From Heterostelium multicystogenum (lineage: Eukaryota; Evosea; Eumycetozoa; Acytosteliales; Acytosteliaceae), in assembly GCA_003667245.1 (NCBI GenBank), contig RCNN01000027.1, positions 62,001 through 126,000 on the forward strand: a stretch of 64,000 bases of DNA, read 5' to 3'. How positions within the stretch are numbered: the first letter of the stretch is position 1; each line of letters opens with the position of its first letter. Below, in pieces: positions 10,752 through 24,352 of the stretch. The notes beneath the pieces are model-generated. The model was not told the origin of the DNA and did not search any database. It was given only the letters and a program-made list of their open reading frames with translations. Position numbers and translations under genes: made by a program.

Positions 10752-13700
10752 ATGTTTGAAGGATTTGTTGCAGATCTACTTACTAGATATCTTGGGAAGT
10801 ATATCAAGACGTTGAATACTGAGAATTTAAAGATTGGAATTTGGAGTGGTAAGTTGCCAATACAGATATTAGTCTATTACCTATTGGTCTGAGCGATGAT
10901 GTATTGACTTGGTGTTTGATGAATCATCAAGGTGATGTTACTCTGGAGAATTTGGAGCTGAAAAAGAGAGCACTCGAAAACTTTAATAATCTGCCATTCA
11001 CAGTGAAGGAAGGTTTCCTTGGCAAGCTATCGATCAAGATACCATGGAACAACTTAAAGACAGAGCCTGTCATTATTATCATTGATAAGTTGTATATTGT
11101 AGCGACGCCCAAATCGCAGGATGAGTGGGACGAAGAAGATGATGAAGCAAAGCAAGCAAAGAAATTGGATAAGTTGCAGGTCTATGAATCACTCAAAGAT
11201 GAGAAGAAACAACTTCTGAATAACCTGAGCAGCAGCAGCAGCAGTGTAAAGAATTCATCCGCCAGCAATAGCGACGTAGTAGAGCAGACACAGCGTACTT
11301 CATTCACAGAGTCTCTGCGCAACAAAATTGTAGATAACATACAGATATCGATTTATAATGTACATATTAGATTTGAGGACACCATTACCAATCCATCGCA
11401 GCCACCCTACTGTTTCGGACTGACCTTGGAGAATCTGAAAGCCCAGTCGACCAACGAAGATTGGCAACCGACTTTTTTACATACACCTCATACACTTGTA
11501 CATAAAGTATGTAGTCATAACTATCTAGATACATGAATATTCCAATCTTACAATGTCATTTCCTGCATTCGGGTAACTTCATTTGTACAGTTGATTACAT
11601 TACAAAATCTGTCAGTCTATTGGGATACAAAATTAGAATCACCACTACTACAATGTAAACATATCAATGATCTGGTGGCCAAGATGTCGAACTTAATTCA
11701 TTCGAAATCAGGTTCAAAACTACCACATCATAACTATCTCTTACATCCTGTTTGTGGATCTTTAAAAGTATGTATTGAATTTTGGACTAAAGACAATAAA
11801 ATTATTGACAATAAACTATACTTTAGCTATTTATCAATAATTCAGTTATACCTAATAAACTGATACCAGCATTCACATTCAATTTCGATTTCCATGAGAT
11901 CAACTTGGAATTGGAGTCTCGTCAGTATGTGGGCATCATGGCATTGGTCGAGTGGTTCTCCATTCTGAAGAAAGGAGAGAAATATAGAAAATACAAGTCA
12001 AAAACAGGATTCATCAGCAACAAGGATCGTTGGAAGTTCGCCATTTATTGTGTATTAAGTGACATAAAAGAGCGACATTCCAAATGGACTCGAGGTTTCA
12101 TAGAGAAGCGAAGAAAAGATCGTTTGGAATATATAACTCTCTATAAACAAAAGAAAAAGAAAGAAAGTTGTATGTATTGATATTTGGACAGTATTGATCA
12201 CTAAACTAACGACTTCTTGAATATAGTTGTCCGAATATAATAAAGCTAGGTTGGAACATTTGGAAAGAGAATATATATTTGAGGACTTGGTTTATTTTAG
12301 ATCATTGGCAGATGCAGAAATGAAGGGAGAAGATGCTTTCAGTAAAGATGCCAAAACAACAGCTTCTTCAATAGGAGCAGCAGGTAACATGGCTGTATCC
12401 AGTAATATTGGTGGAAGTAACAGTCCAAACTCACCTCCAACCTCAACAAATACAACCTCATCTTCAACTCCACCCAACTCTGGATCTGGATCATCACCAT
12501 CAACTTCAAGCTCTAGTCCTCAGAGAGGCAGTGCCAACAGTGGCGGTGGATGGTTTAGTTGGTTAGGTTGGGGAAGCAGCTCAAAATCCGACCCTGAAGA
12601 TCAAGATAAGATATTGGAGAATTTAGAGTTCACAGATGAACAAAAGCGTGAGCTTTACTCTACTATTGACTATGATGAGCATCAAGTTACAAAAAATATT
12701 GTTTATCCCAAAGATGTAAGTTCATCGACCTCATTCATAAACCTAATACTTACTTTGGAATTATACTAGTATGTCAAAACAAGAATGAATTTTACAATGA
12801 CCAAAGGATCGATTGCACTTAGATTGGCGAATCCAAACAATAGCAACAACAGCAAGAGAGATGATGTTGTCATTGTTTTATCCAATGTTACAATTAAGTT
12901 GGACAAATTTGTAGAATCATTGTACTTCCAAACCATTTTGGAAACTATACATGTAGAGGATAGATTCACAGAAAATACAATATACCCTATTTTAATGGGT
13001 CCTTTGAAAACATCATTAGCCAGTAATAATAATAATAACAATAACAATAACAATATGCTATCAAATTCAATCAGTAGCACAAGTATATTTAGTAACAACA
13101 ATAACAATAATACTAGTAGCTATGTTACTGATGATTCATCAATCATAGAGGCAACAGATGATACAGGATCAACATTGAGTGATTATCACGATACCACTGA
13201 AACACAGCCGCTCTTTGAAATGTGGATCCAGGAGAACCCATTGAATTCAGATGCCAACTACTTTATATTCATTGAAACATTGCCATTGGAGGTTGTATAT
13301 AGTAAATCTATTTTAGATTCAGTTTTGGAATTCTTTGGTAATGCTCCATCAAATACTCTGAAGGACATTGAAGATGCAGCAAGGAATCAGATCAAGATAT
13401 TCAAAGATAGAACCACTCTTAGGATTCAATATGAACTACAGAACCACAAGACAGTGGATCTTGACATCAATATTAATGCACCACATATCTTGGTCCCCGA
13501 GAGTTTTTCAGATCCTGATGCACCTATCCTAGTTTTGGATTTAGGTTCTTTCTCTTTAAATAGTTCAAACAAGTCTACAAATGCAGAGAATTATTATATT
13601 GACGATGAAGATCTTGATTATGGCAATAACAATAATGGTGAAGTTGAAGATATTCAAGAAATTCTAGATCGGAAGAAAAAAGCAGAAGAAAGAAACAGTA

Positions 13701-16700
13701 ATGGAGAAAACAACAATGAAATCAATAAGGGAAATGGAAGTGGAAATGAAAGTGAGATTTCTAAAAGTAGAAATAGTAGCACAACATCCAGTCCTAAGCT
13801 TGAAGGTGTCACAGGCAATGGATATAGAAATAACAACAATATATTAGATGAAGTGAAGGATCCATCAAATTTTTTGAAAGAAATCAATGAAATGGATGAC
13901 AGTGTACCAAAATATCTTTATGATCTTTATGAACTACAATTAAAGAATATACAATTCTTTATCATTGCCAACGTATGTAGAATAATAACAGGACAATCGA
14001 TATTCAATTCATATTAATTGCTTACTCAATTAATCCGACAGAAACAATCACTTCCACTTGTAAATAGATTCGATATCAATTTCTCAATTTATAAATGTAT
14101 AATTAAATCACAAACACTTTTAACTAAACTAAAGTAAGTATTTGCTTAACCTCTTGATTGGACAATCTTATACTAACTCAGCTTTTTCAAGATTATTTGG
14201 TGACCTACCATCATTAGATATCCAACTTTCACAACAAACTATTGAAATGCTAATTAGGATTTTAGATTCAATTGCTCCAAATGAAATGCCACCACTTCCA
14301 GCACCTCCTCCATCTACCACTCCAACAGCTGCAGCGAGTAATGGTGATGGAGTAGATTCCTCCACCAACACAGATGAAAACAACAATGACACTCAGAAAC
14401 AACAACAACAACAACCAACTACAACATTTAAAAGTGAAGAAGAAACCCAATTCGATCTCATTAATACTATTGAACAATTGGAGTTGAACCCACAAGACCA
14501 ACTTCCCATTCTCATGGTATATAATACTATCTTTGAGGTCTCTTTTTCAGTACCTTCTGTTACTCTCAATATTGTCGAGAATGAAAAGCCATTTGTAAAA
14601 CTGTTCCTCTCTGACATTGGAGCATTGATTCACCAGAGAACTTACGATCTCTCTATAGTTCTCTCACTTAAACACCTCATTATTGAGGATCTCTACCAAG
14701 ATTTTACAGATCCCTCCTTTAAATATCTCGCAAACTCATCTCCTCTCGAACAACCTTCAAATGAAGAGAATCTTATCTCAGTATCAATCTCCGCCATTCA
14801 AAAGAACTCTCCTCAATACAATGGAATCTCCCAGCAGATTGACATCAACTTCAATACTCTCCTCTTTAACTTTAACAAAAAGATCGCAATGAAAATCCTG
14901 GATCTACTGCAAACCAAAAACAATATGAACAGATCAAAACAACAGTTGCAGCAATCAAACAATACCTCTGGAAAGGAAACATTCAAAGCCGATAAAAACA
15001 ACCCAAAGATTGTCATTTCTATCAAAATGAAGTCACTAAATCTTCATTTGAATGATGACAACGAAGCTTTCTTTGCATTTGAAATTAAGTCGATGCAACT
15101 AAATTTCGATATTGATTTAGAATCTAGTTTAATGCGATTTAAACTTGGAAATCTGCTTGTAACTGATATTAGTAAGGATGCTTCTAATGATCTGGGTCCT
15201 CTGTTTGGAACAGATGGCGAGCACATTGTAGAAATCTATGTTCTCAGCTACTCTGACAGCAGTCTCGATACTACCATCAGTGTTAGAATGAGCTCTGTTA
15301 AACTCATTGTCATTCGTTCCCTAGTTGATAGGCTGGTTGATTACTTTGATGATTTTGACCAGATGACTAACAATAAGATGTCCATTTCCGAGAGTGCCAA
15401 AGATGCTGTGGGTAGAATCCACGATAGCCATCAGAGATCGCGTGTCATGTTTGAAATCGATGTTAATACACCAAGAATTATATTCCCCAAGAACTTGGTT
15501 TCACCTTATGTGATCATAGCCGATCTAGGACATATATCTCTGTTCAATAGTTACTCCAATTGCCTGGAGAATCCTTCAATCCAGTCCGAAGAAATCTATA
15601 TCTATGCTTCTTCCATTAATTTCCAATCCTGTAAATATCATGCAGGCAAGGTTGTAGATAAAATCTATCGAGAAATTATCAAATCAAGTAAATCTCTACA
15701 TCTGCGTTGAAACTTTTGTGGAAGCACCTGGCGTACACTCTCCTAAACAAAAGGTACTTGGTGAGATCTCTCCCATTGCTATTAAGATCACTGACCAGCA
15801 GTATAGCCTAATGATATCCATTATAAAGTCGCTTGTGGAACCCAATCTAATGAAGAAGAAAAAGAAGATTCGAACTTATCAACGTTTAGAAAAGTACAAT
15901 TTGGACACCCAACCAGCTAGTTCCGACATAAAAGACCAAATCTCATTCAGGCTTCCACACATCTCGCTAGAGATCTTTAGAAAGAATCGTGAATCTGTTG
16001 TATGTTTCGAGATTGATCAACTGGACTTCTCAATGATAGATTACCTACACTACAATGAGTATACAACATTGTCGATGAGCTCAATAGAATTGATTGACAC
16101 TCGAAAGTCATCGGACAATCAATTTAAAAAGCTACTGTACCATTCAAAGGAACACAAACAAAAGGAGCTCACTATATACTTGTGTGAGAAAAGAAATGGA
16201 TGCCAAGAAATGAAGATTACACTAGACAATCTTCATGCCAACATTGTTCCAGAATCGATCATTGCTATTATCGATTTTATCATGCCTGGAATCATCGCAC
16301 TTTCATCATTATCCGAAGTGGAATCGCCAGTTCTTTCTCCTTTGCTCCTACCAGTAAATACAAACATATCTGATCTTGAACACTTCTCTCCAGTCAAAGC
16401 AATGCTTGCAGAGTCCAATAACGATGACATCAAGGAACCACAGCTCACAGTTCACATTGAAGCAACCAAAGTAGAGATATGTCTCATTGAGAATCCCACT
16501 CGTGTCGACAGCCGAGCCTTGATCCTAAAAGGATCGATTCTAGGAAAGATCTCAATCATGAAATCAAAATTGATCTACACAGATCTTAACTTTATCTTTG
16601 ATAATTTCGAACTATTTAAGTGTAGATTGGACAATATTGATGCCTCTACCGTTTCAATTATTGACCCACTCTCAGTAACGGCAAACCATTGGACAGATCG

Positions 16701-19700
16701 AGGGAAATGATAATCCAACTTTACCGTTCGATATTATTATATCTGGCAATCCAATACATGTGACATTTTCATTCCAGGATCTTCATCTATGTATGGGTTG
16801 CTATGAAAATATCCTCACACTTGCCCAATCATTGATTTCGATTTTACCCAACAAATTTAATGACTCCAGAAAAACAAGTACCAAATCATCGGCAACATCT
16901 GTAAAAGCAAAGCCACATATCAATTTCCAGCTCCCAAGCGCATCAATTACAGTTATAGACGATGGAAAGGGCTACAATGGTGTTATCGATCTAAAACTAA
17001 CCAACATCTCACTGGAACTCATCGAGAATAAGTTATTCGCTGCTATGTTTGTCGCTGCAAACTATTTCAATAATCAAAATTCGCAATGGGAACCATTGAT
17101 TGAGAATTGGGGATTCAAACTCAGCCTATTGAATACGCAGGAAAACAATATAGAACATAACAAGATTATTTTGACATCCAGTCGCCAGCTCAACCTAAAT
17201 CTTTCGAATGCATTGTTTGATGTTTTATATACTTCATGGACAACTTTTAAACGATTGGCAAATGGTACCTCGCTCTCTACAATCCCAACCAACAAACCAT
17301 TTAAGACCACTGGAAATATTTTTGTACTTAGAAACGATACTGGATTACCTTTGAATTGGTCTATTCGATCAAAGGAGATCAAACAACAAATTCCCGAATC
17401 AACAAAGTGTGTTGAAACCGGTGATGAAGTAGCATTTACACTTGAGGAGCCACCCAAGAAATTCAGAGATGCTACCTCAATATCAAGCTACAGTCTCAAC
17501 CTAAAACTGCCAGGATGGCGACAGATTAGTCATCTTCCAGTAGACAGAAGTGGAATTAATTTCTTCGATTTGGTCTCATCTAATGAAATAGAGTACGACA
17601 ATGACAGTCCTAATACACCTTCACAGCATCATGAGCTATTGGAGCAGCATCAGCAAATTGCATATGAAATCATTCTTGGTCCACGCTTTAGAACTTTAAT
17701 AATCAGATCCAACTATCTGTTAGTGAATGACACTCACAAAGAGTTGAAGTATATGTGGCCTACAAGAGACAATATCAGAACTATTGGACCTCGTCAATCC
17801 AGCTCACTCGCTATTGTCGATGGACAACTTACTTCTCTACCTAGATTTGAATTCTGTGATCCAGTTCTTCAACAAACAAGTGAGGAGATTGAGTTTAACA
17901 AAGGACTAGTATCAGATTGATTCAATTCCCACCACGTAACTACTTTTTAATTCAGATAGATACTCATTTGCTGTCAGTGAATCAAAATAACAACAATGAA
18001 GAAGATCCAGAAAATGAAGATCTCAACGATATGTTACAGTATAATAACCATATCATTAAGATAACTGCCCCTCTTGTCATTGAAAACGCCCTGGCCACTA
18101 CAATGTGGTGTAGACTCCAGTACCAACAGTCACCAAATATTGTTGAGGAAATTAAAATTGAAAGTGGTTCCTCTGTCAATGTGCACTCAATTAACACTGA
18201 GGCAATTATTATGGTAAGAGTCAAAATCGAAAACCACGAATGGTCCAACCTATTCCAGATCAATCGATCACCAAAGAACAATATCGATGGCCAATCCATC
18301 ACACTATTGGACTCAGAGAAAAATCGCTTATCGCTGAAACTGGAGTACCACATGATTTTAGAAACCATTGCCATTTGTCTCTATGCCGACTTTTGGATGA
18401 TCAACAGAACTGGATTGTCACTAATGTGCAACACCAACTCCTCAGCTACCGACCCATCCACAGTTCAACAATACCAGATGATACCAGGATCATCAAAATC
18501 GGCCCATGTCGATATCAAACGTGATCCACACACATGGTATGATATGGATGCTCCAATTCCACCTCCTCTTATGTTTACATCCGTTAAATATGTACACAAT
18601 CAATCCTTCACCTTGAAAATTGATCAATCAGACATATCTCGCCCAATCCCTCTCAACTCAACAAAGCCAAGTGATATTCATGTGACTAAATTCCAAAACA
18701 ACAGGAGAATTAGTTTGCAGTTTTGTACTTTTGTGACGAGCAACAAAGAATTCTTTAGAACCAAGCAGATTACTATTTCACCAAAATATTTGCTAGTCAA
18801 CAATCTTCCATTTACACTCTATTATAGTCAGCGCGACTCTGAAATATACAGAGACTATCGCATAGAACCTGGAGCAACAATTCCATTCCACTTTCTTGAC
18901 TTGGATCATCCCCAACAAATCTATGTTAGAGTGTCACCTAATAACAACTGGAGTGGTTCCTTCCAAGTGACCAAATCCTCAATGTTCCATCTTCGTCTAT
19001 CTACATTTAAATCCAATTCACCAGGAAGTCAGTCTCCAACTACAGCAGATGATGATAATCTCTATATCCCATTGGTTCAAATCATATCCGAAAAAGGTTA
19101 TTTCTTTGTCATTTTTAATCCCGAGTCCAAAGAGTGGCCACCATTCAAAATTGAAAATCTAACAACCATGCCCATTACCATATCACAATCGGACACCAAC
19201 ATTCAACACCAAGTCGAAAGTGGACAAACAATCCGATATACTTGGGATGATCCAAGACTTGAAGAAAAACTTGAAGTAAGAATACCCAATACTAAATACT
19301 ACAAGAGCTTACGGTTGGATAAACTTTATGATTCAAGCAACTCCGTCGCTATAAAAGTAAGTAAATCAATTCATCAACTATCAACCTAATTTAACAACGG
19401 CTAATTACTTCTAAATAGTTACAATCAGGCTATATGGCGAAAATTAAAGCAACCATATATGCTAATGGTCCAACCAATGTATTGAGAATCATCGATTTGA
19501 ATCAATCAATCAACGAAGATTTAGAATCGAACCAAATTAAGTCAATTAGTGATCAACTTCCACAATCACTACTTTCATTCAGCGCAGAAATCGATGGCAT
19601 CACTATATCGATCATCGACGCAACACCTAAGGAACTAATGTTTATCACACTTGATGACATCATACTGGACTTCAACAGTACGATAGAATTTGAACAGAAT

Positions 19701-21191
19701 ATTAACTTCTCAATTGGATCGATCAAAGTAGACAATCAATTGTATTACACAATGTTCCCAGAGATGATTTCCAGATACAATACAACCGATTCCTCAAAGA
19801 GCGATAGCAACAATAACAATCAACCACCTAATATGTTGACTGCAACCTTCTCAAGATCAACCAAATATGAGTATAAATCAGAAGAAAAGACCACCATCGA
19901 CTACATTAAGATTCTGGAATTCCAAGTTCAACCTGTAAAAGTGCAGATTGATGAAGTTCTTCTATTCCACTTGTATACATTTTTCAATGCAATAGAATTC
20001 TTCAAAGATACTCCTAAGGATGAACCAAAAGGATTCATACCACTTCCGGAAACTGTTGACTCAAAGAGAATGTACTTTGAGTTACTTTCACTGCCACCTG
20101 CCCAAATTAGATTTAGCTACTGCTCATCTGACTACTCCAGTGCAATGATTGGCTCGGTTGGAAGTGCACTTGCAAACATTGATAATGCATCACTCTACTT
20201 GGAGCCTTGGAAGCTAAAGAATCAATTCGTGACACTAGGTGCATTGGGAATGAATCTCTTTAATCATTTCAAATGGGAGTTTGGAAAAGTTATTCTGTAC
20301 TCTGATATCTTTGGTGCTCCAATGTCGTTGACCAATAATCTTAGACGTGGATTCAACGATATGATCAAAGAGTCATCTACACTTTTAGATTTGATGCGCA
20401 GCACAGGAAATCTCTGGAATAGCTCAATCTTTGGACTCTTTAACACTGCCAGCAAGATAACGGGCTCCATTGGAAATGTGATATCACCACTAGCAATGGA
20501 CAAGACCTACATCGAGCAGAGAAAGAAAAAACTAAGACAGAACCCTCCGACATTTTCCCAAGGACTGATGTCTCTCGGCTGGGGTCTGAGCAAAGGCATC
20601 ACTGGTATTATCACGCAGCCTGTAAAAGAATACAATGAAAAAGGAACATTGTCTGGACTTATTGCGGGTGGTGTCAAAGGATCACTTGGTGCCATTGTCA
20701 AGACTGGAGTCGGTGTGATAGACCTTGTCACGCAATCTTCCCAAGGAGTAAGAAACTTCTATCGTAATCCCGAAGAATCTGCTCTATCTGTGCGAGCACG
20801 ACCTCCTCGATTCATTAGTTCCGATCATATTCTCAGACCTTACAATCTGGAACAGGCATTCTGGCAAGAAACTCTCCAGTCGATAAAGAACATGAATTGC
20901 AATGAATACTACCAAGCACACTTTGACTATTTCGACAACAACAAAAAACTGCACCACATCTTGGTATCAAACAAGTATCTCTATATTTTGGACCACCGCT
21001 TTACATCAGACTGGGCAGTCAGGATCAATCATCTTAAGCTTTTGATCACAGAGGACAACCAACTGATGTTGGAAGACCAGAAAAATCAACATTTCCAAAT
21101 CATTGAGACTCTGCTTGACGAAGACAATCATGATATATCGATGACACTATTCAACGAGCTAAATGATATCATCAAAGGAATTCTCGACTAA
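10752..21191 (+). CDS. vps13: VPS13-family bridge-like lipid transfer protein
   Basis: VPS13 proteins form a long hydrophobic groove that moves glycerophospholipids between organelles at contact sites. The start, FEGFVADLLTRYLGKYIKTL, is the chorein N-terminal motif, followed by KIPWNNLKTEPVIIIIDKLY. The exons add up to about 3300 codons, in the range of the VPS13A/C class. Introns read at 10849-10931, 11507-11590, 11768-11826, 12170-12226, 12716-12769, 13973-14041, 14134-14191 and 19357-19418; the 12170 donor leaves a phase problem, perhaps a miscounted A run just before it. Asn- and Ser-rich inserts (13020-13110, 12370-12540) are typical dictyostelid expansions. The VAB/SHR-BD region lies near 17300-19300 (KYLLVNNLPFTLYY), the ATG2-C-like region near 20260-20800, and a PH-like C terminus ends at 21191. 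Likely one-base errors sit near 15682, 16684 and 17901. D. discoideum has several VPS13 paralogues including tipC; which one this matches is open. Confidence 0.93.
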
Positions 21192-21452
21192 TAAATAAAC
21201 TAATAATCACTCTATATGATTGATACTATTTTATTTATTTACAAAATATTTAACTATTTGAGAATAGAAGTTATAATTACTGATTAATTATTGTTTTTTG
21301 ATATAATAACTTCATCATTCTCTCTCTTTTAATATTAGCTTATATCTTTAAGTGGTATTACTATATTTAAATTAATCTGTATTGTTTGTTTTGTTGATGT
21401 TGTTGTTTGTCTGATATTGCTTCTTATTTTTGTTTTGATTGTTTTATTGATT

Positions 21453-21759
21453 CTATACAACAGTGCTACCACCAGTATCACCTGTTGGGTCAGGATAAAC
21501 GAATTTCTTCAAAAGAATGAGTACTACAGAAAACAGAACACCGAATATCAATCCTACACCAATTGAAGCAATAATGAAATGTTTAGTAAATCTTTCATCT
21601 TGTTTTGGGTCTAACTCTCCATATCTATTTAGTTATATTAGTAACATAGTTTTAATTAGTATAATTATAACCTAAATGTTGACTAGTCTACTGGTACCAT
21701 TAGTCACGCAATTACCTTCTATCATATTTATCCAATAAACCTGTAACTTTATTTCCCAT
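21453..21759 (-). CDS. Small single-pass membrane protein, 71 residues
   Basis: Two exons (21716-21759 and 21453-21624) joined across intron 21625-21715 (gtaattg...aaatag) read cleanly from ATG to TAG. The product begins MGNKVTGLLDKYDRRYGELD, has a charged stretch, one hydrophobic segment of about 22 residues (IIASIGVGLIFGVLFSVVLI) followed by Lys-Lys, and a short Pro/Gly/Thr tail ending GGSTVV. The positive residues after the segment and the lack of a signal peptide suggest a tail-anchored or single-span protein of an internal membrane. The family is not recognised. Support comes from intact splice sites, codon use like the neighbours and no internal stop. It converges with VPS13, leaving about 260 bases between the stops. 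Confidence 0.7.
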
Positions 21760-21971
21760 TTTAAAATATAAATATATAAGATTATCTATCTAACTATCAA
21801 TCAAACTTTTGTGTATCAAAGCAAAATAAATAATAAATACTGTTAAAATGTGTGTTATTTTTAATATTAAATGTTCATGTGTTAGTTTCATTGAATGTTT
21901 TTTTATTCCAAAAAAATAGTTAAAAAATACTTTTTATTTTATTTGAAAAGGCATTCTTGCGATGAGTCTTC

Positions 21972-22373
21972 ATGGATAATATATCTCGTTTGGCAAGATT
22001 GCCAGTAGATCAAAACTAGGAAAATACATTAATGATTCTTAATATTAAGAAATTTTACTATATTTTTATTTAAAGGAATACTAGTCTTGAAATGATCCAA
22101 AATAAAGGATCAAACCATCATTCTCACTGAAGTTGAGGATGAATATAATCAACCAATGGAACAGTTGGAAACTCTTGATCTTAAAAAAATCTTCTTTATT
22201 GAAAGTATTGAATCAATCAGCATATATTCCTCAATTAACAATCTATTTCAAATTGAATTGTAACTTGATGTTTCCTTCAGAATGTTGGAAACCATCCACG
22301 ACAACTTCGAGTTAAAAGGGAATGCTATTCAAAATAATAAAATTATTTAACTTATGAGGAGAGATTATTAATA
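21972..22373 (+). pseudogene. Decayed reading frame, possibly an F-box/leucine-rich type gene
   Basis: A short start MDNISRLARLPVDQN ends at a stop. About 90 bases later a frame without stops runs for about 50 codons (LTEVEDEYNQPMEQLETLDL and onward to NNLFQIEL), then continues after a stop as LDVSFRMLETIHDNFELKG. The first piece resembles the start of dictyostelid F-box proteins and the second a leucine-rich segment, but neither is diagnostic. Frame changes and stops cannot be fixed by single homopolymer corrections as in neighbouring genes. I regard it as a probable gene remnant with low confidence. Confidence 0.35.
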
Positions 22374-22545
22374 TAACTAAAATATTGTTGTTCTACACCT
22401 TCTCAATTGTCAGTATCATCGAAAATTCAGTAGATCAACAGGCAATATTTAGAAACATGGAATACCCCCTTTGAAATATTCAAATCTTGATTTTAAAATA
22501 TACTAAAAATATTAGTTTCATTCATTGAGCAATATCCTTCAGAAA

Positions 22546-23614
22546 ATGGAGAAGAGAGAAAGAGATAGAAGTAGAGATAGAAGTAGAGATAGAAGTAGAG
22601 ATAGAAAGCAAAGTAGAAGTAGAAGTCGAGATAGATATACAGAAAAAGATAGAGATAGACATAGAGAAAGAGACAGAGGCAGATACAGGGAAAGAGAAAG
22701 CGAAAAAGAGCGAGAAAGTAAAAACAGATATGAAAGAGATAGATATAGTGAAAGAAATAGAAGCGAGGACAGGAGAAGAAGTAGAAGCAGAAGTAGAAGT
22801 AGAAGTAAGAGTAGAGATAAATTCGAAAATGAAAAGAAATCAGTTAGAGAGAAAGATAGAAGTCTAAGCAGAGATAGAAAATATAGAGATAGAAGCAACA
22901 GCACAGATAGGAGGCTAGATAGAAATAGACACAAAGATGGAGGAAGAGATAGAAATAGAGACCGAGAGAAGAAAAGAGATAGGAGTGAAAGTAGAAGTAG
23001 AAGTAGAAGTAGAAGTAAAGATAAGCATAGACACAAAGGTACAGCCAATAGAACTCTAGATATCAACTACATTACTAACGACGGTGTGATCATATTCTTT
23101 TAGATAAAGACAGAAAGAAACACAGAGATGAAAAAGATAAAAAGAAAAAGAAATCAAGTAGCTCAAAGAAGTCCAAAAACAACTGATGGACCAATACAAC
23201 TATCAAAAGTATGTTTGCCAAATGGTCCATTTGATTCGTCCATCATTTACTTACTTACAATTACTTTTCCCAAACATTCCCCGTTGTATATTCCAATATC
23301 TACAACCATCACTCCAAATGGAACACTATGCTACTACACATGATCTATTAATCGATTTTTTTTTGCGTAATGATATCTTTTTTTCCTGACTGTACTTTAC
23401 TTACAATATTTTTTAGTATATGAAAGACAGCGACAGCAGTGCCAGTGACAGCAGCAGTAGCAGTGAAAGTGATAGTAGTAGTGATGATGGTGCACCAAGA
23501 AGTGTCATATCTGGAAGAAAGATTAAAATGAAACTTAAAAAATCCAAAGACGACAAAAAGAATGATAGCAATAGACAAGATCTACTTAAATGGCTTAATG
23601 CTTCATATGAGTAA
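22546..23614 (+). CDS. Arg/Ser-rich (RS) nuclear protein
   Basis: About 264 residues. The first 165 are almost entirely RS/RD/RE dipeptides (RSRDRSRDRSRDRK, RSRSRSRSRSKSRDKF), as in splicing factors and nuclear-speckle proteins. A Lys-rich stretch follows, then GPIQLSKYM, an acidic Ser/Asp run, and a conserved-looking C terminus (GAPRSVISGRKIKMKLKK, ending DLLKWLNASYE). The likely start is ATG 22546; upstream codons are open but AT-rich. Introns read at 23039-23103 and 23209-23416. One shift at A5 (23175-23179, one A too many) must be removed to join exon 2 to GPIQLSK. No RRM or kinase domain is visible. A role in pre-mRNA splicing is inferred from composition only; I cannot name the family. 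Confidence 0.75.
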
Positions 23615-23752
23615 CATCATCAAAATACTTGATCAGCTTCATGAATTTAACAGAGTTGAATGAATATAATTCAATAAATTGGTGTTATCATAACATTTAT
23701 TCATTTCTCCACAATTCAAATGGAATGGCGAACCCAATTCCAGGATTGGATT

Positions 23753-24352
23753 TTACCAAAATTCTTCTTTAATAACTTTTCCATCTTTCCATTCTGTAGT
23801 ATTATAGAAGGACAATATTAGTTTTTAGATTAGATTTAAAATAATATTATTCATTTACCTTGGATAGCCCATTGAGTTTTCTTTACATTATGTCCACCAT
23901 ATGTGAAATCCATGTACATTTCATATGCAGTATTATTTCCTTCACCCATAATCTTGGTTACTGTCAATTTGATTATATTATAATAAGAAGACAGCAATTA
24001 GTATAACCATCAGTAATTATCTTATAAATTATATTATTTATGAACATACATTTAACTTGGTGAATTTGTGCATTTTGGACGAATGCTTCTTCAGCTTTTC
24101 TATTAGCATCCTATAAATAATTAATATTATAGATAAACCAAAATCATTGTTAGCAAACAAAAATACAAACTACAGATAAAATAAACCTTAATAATTAACT
24201 TGATTTACCTTTCCAACTCTGTTTGTACAGTCACCTTTCTCATACATGACACAATCATCATGATAGAATCTTTCGAATACATCCAATATTCTATTCTCTT
24301 CAATACCCTTGATGATTTCTCTTAGGTTTTCTTTATTAGGATTAGCTGCCAT
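23753..24352 (-). CDS. NTF2-like (SnoaL-type) small protein
   Basis: Four exons (24209-24352, 24050-24110, 23859-23960, 23753-23793) give a clean 115-residue protein. It starts MAANPNKENLREIIKGIEE, contains FERFYHDDCVMYEKGDCTNR and YEMYMDFTYGGHNVKKTQWA, and ends EWKDGKVIKEEFW. The N-terminal helices, a strand carrying a polar pocket residue, and terminal strands of the W..GKI..E.FW type fit the NTF2-like/SnoaL cone fold, a family of small ligand-binding or polyketide-cyclase-like proteins. No catalytic residues can be assigned, so the function is unknown. All three introns have GT-AG ends and no frameshift is needed, unlike most neighbours. It shares a 700-base divergent upstream region with the complex I gene. 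Confidence 0.75.

Noticed and set aside
11768..11826. Continuing VPS13 exon 3 through the open frame to 11863
   Set aside because: That reading meets a stop. Splicing at 11768-11826 gives a frame that runs straight into the conserved LIPAFTFNFDFHEINLELES block.
22539..23066. Leucine/serine-rich open frame of 175 codons on the minus strand
   Set aside because: It is the antisense of the RS-dipeptide region; AGA/AGT/GAT repeats read backwards give Leu/Ser runs. Not a gene.
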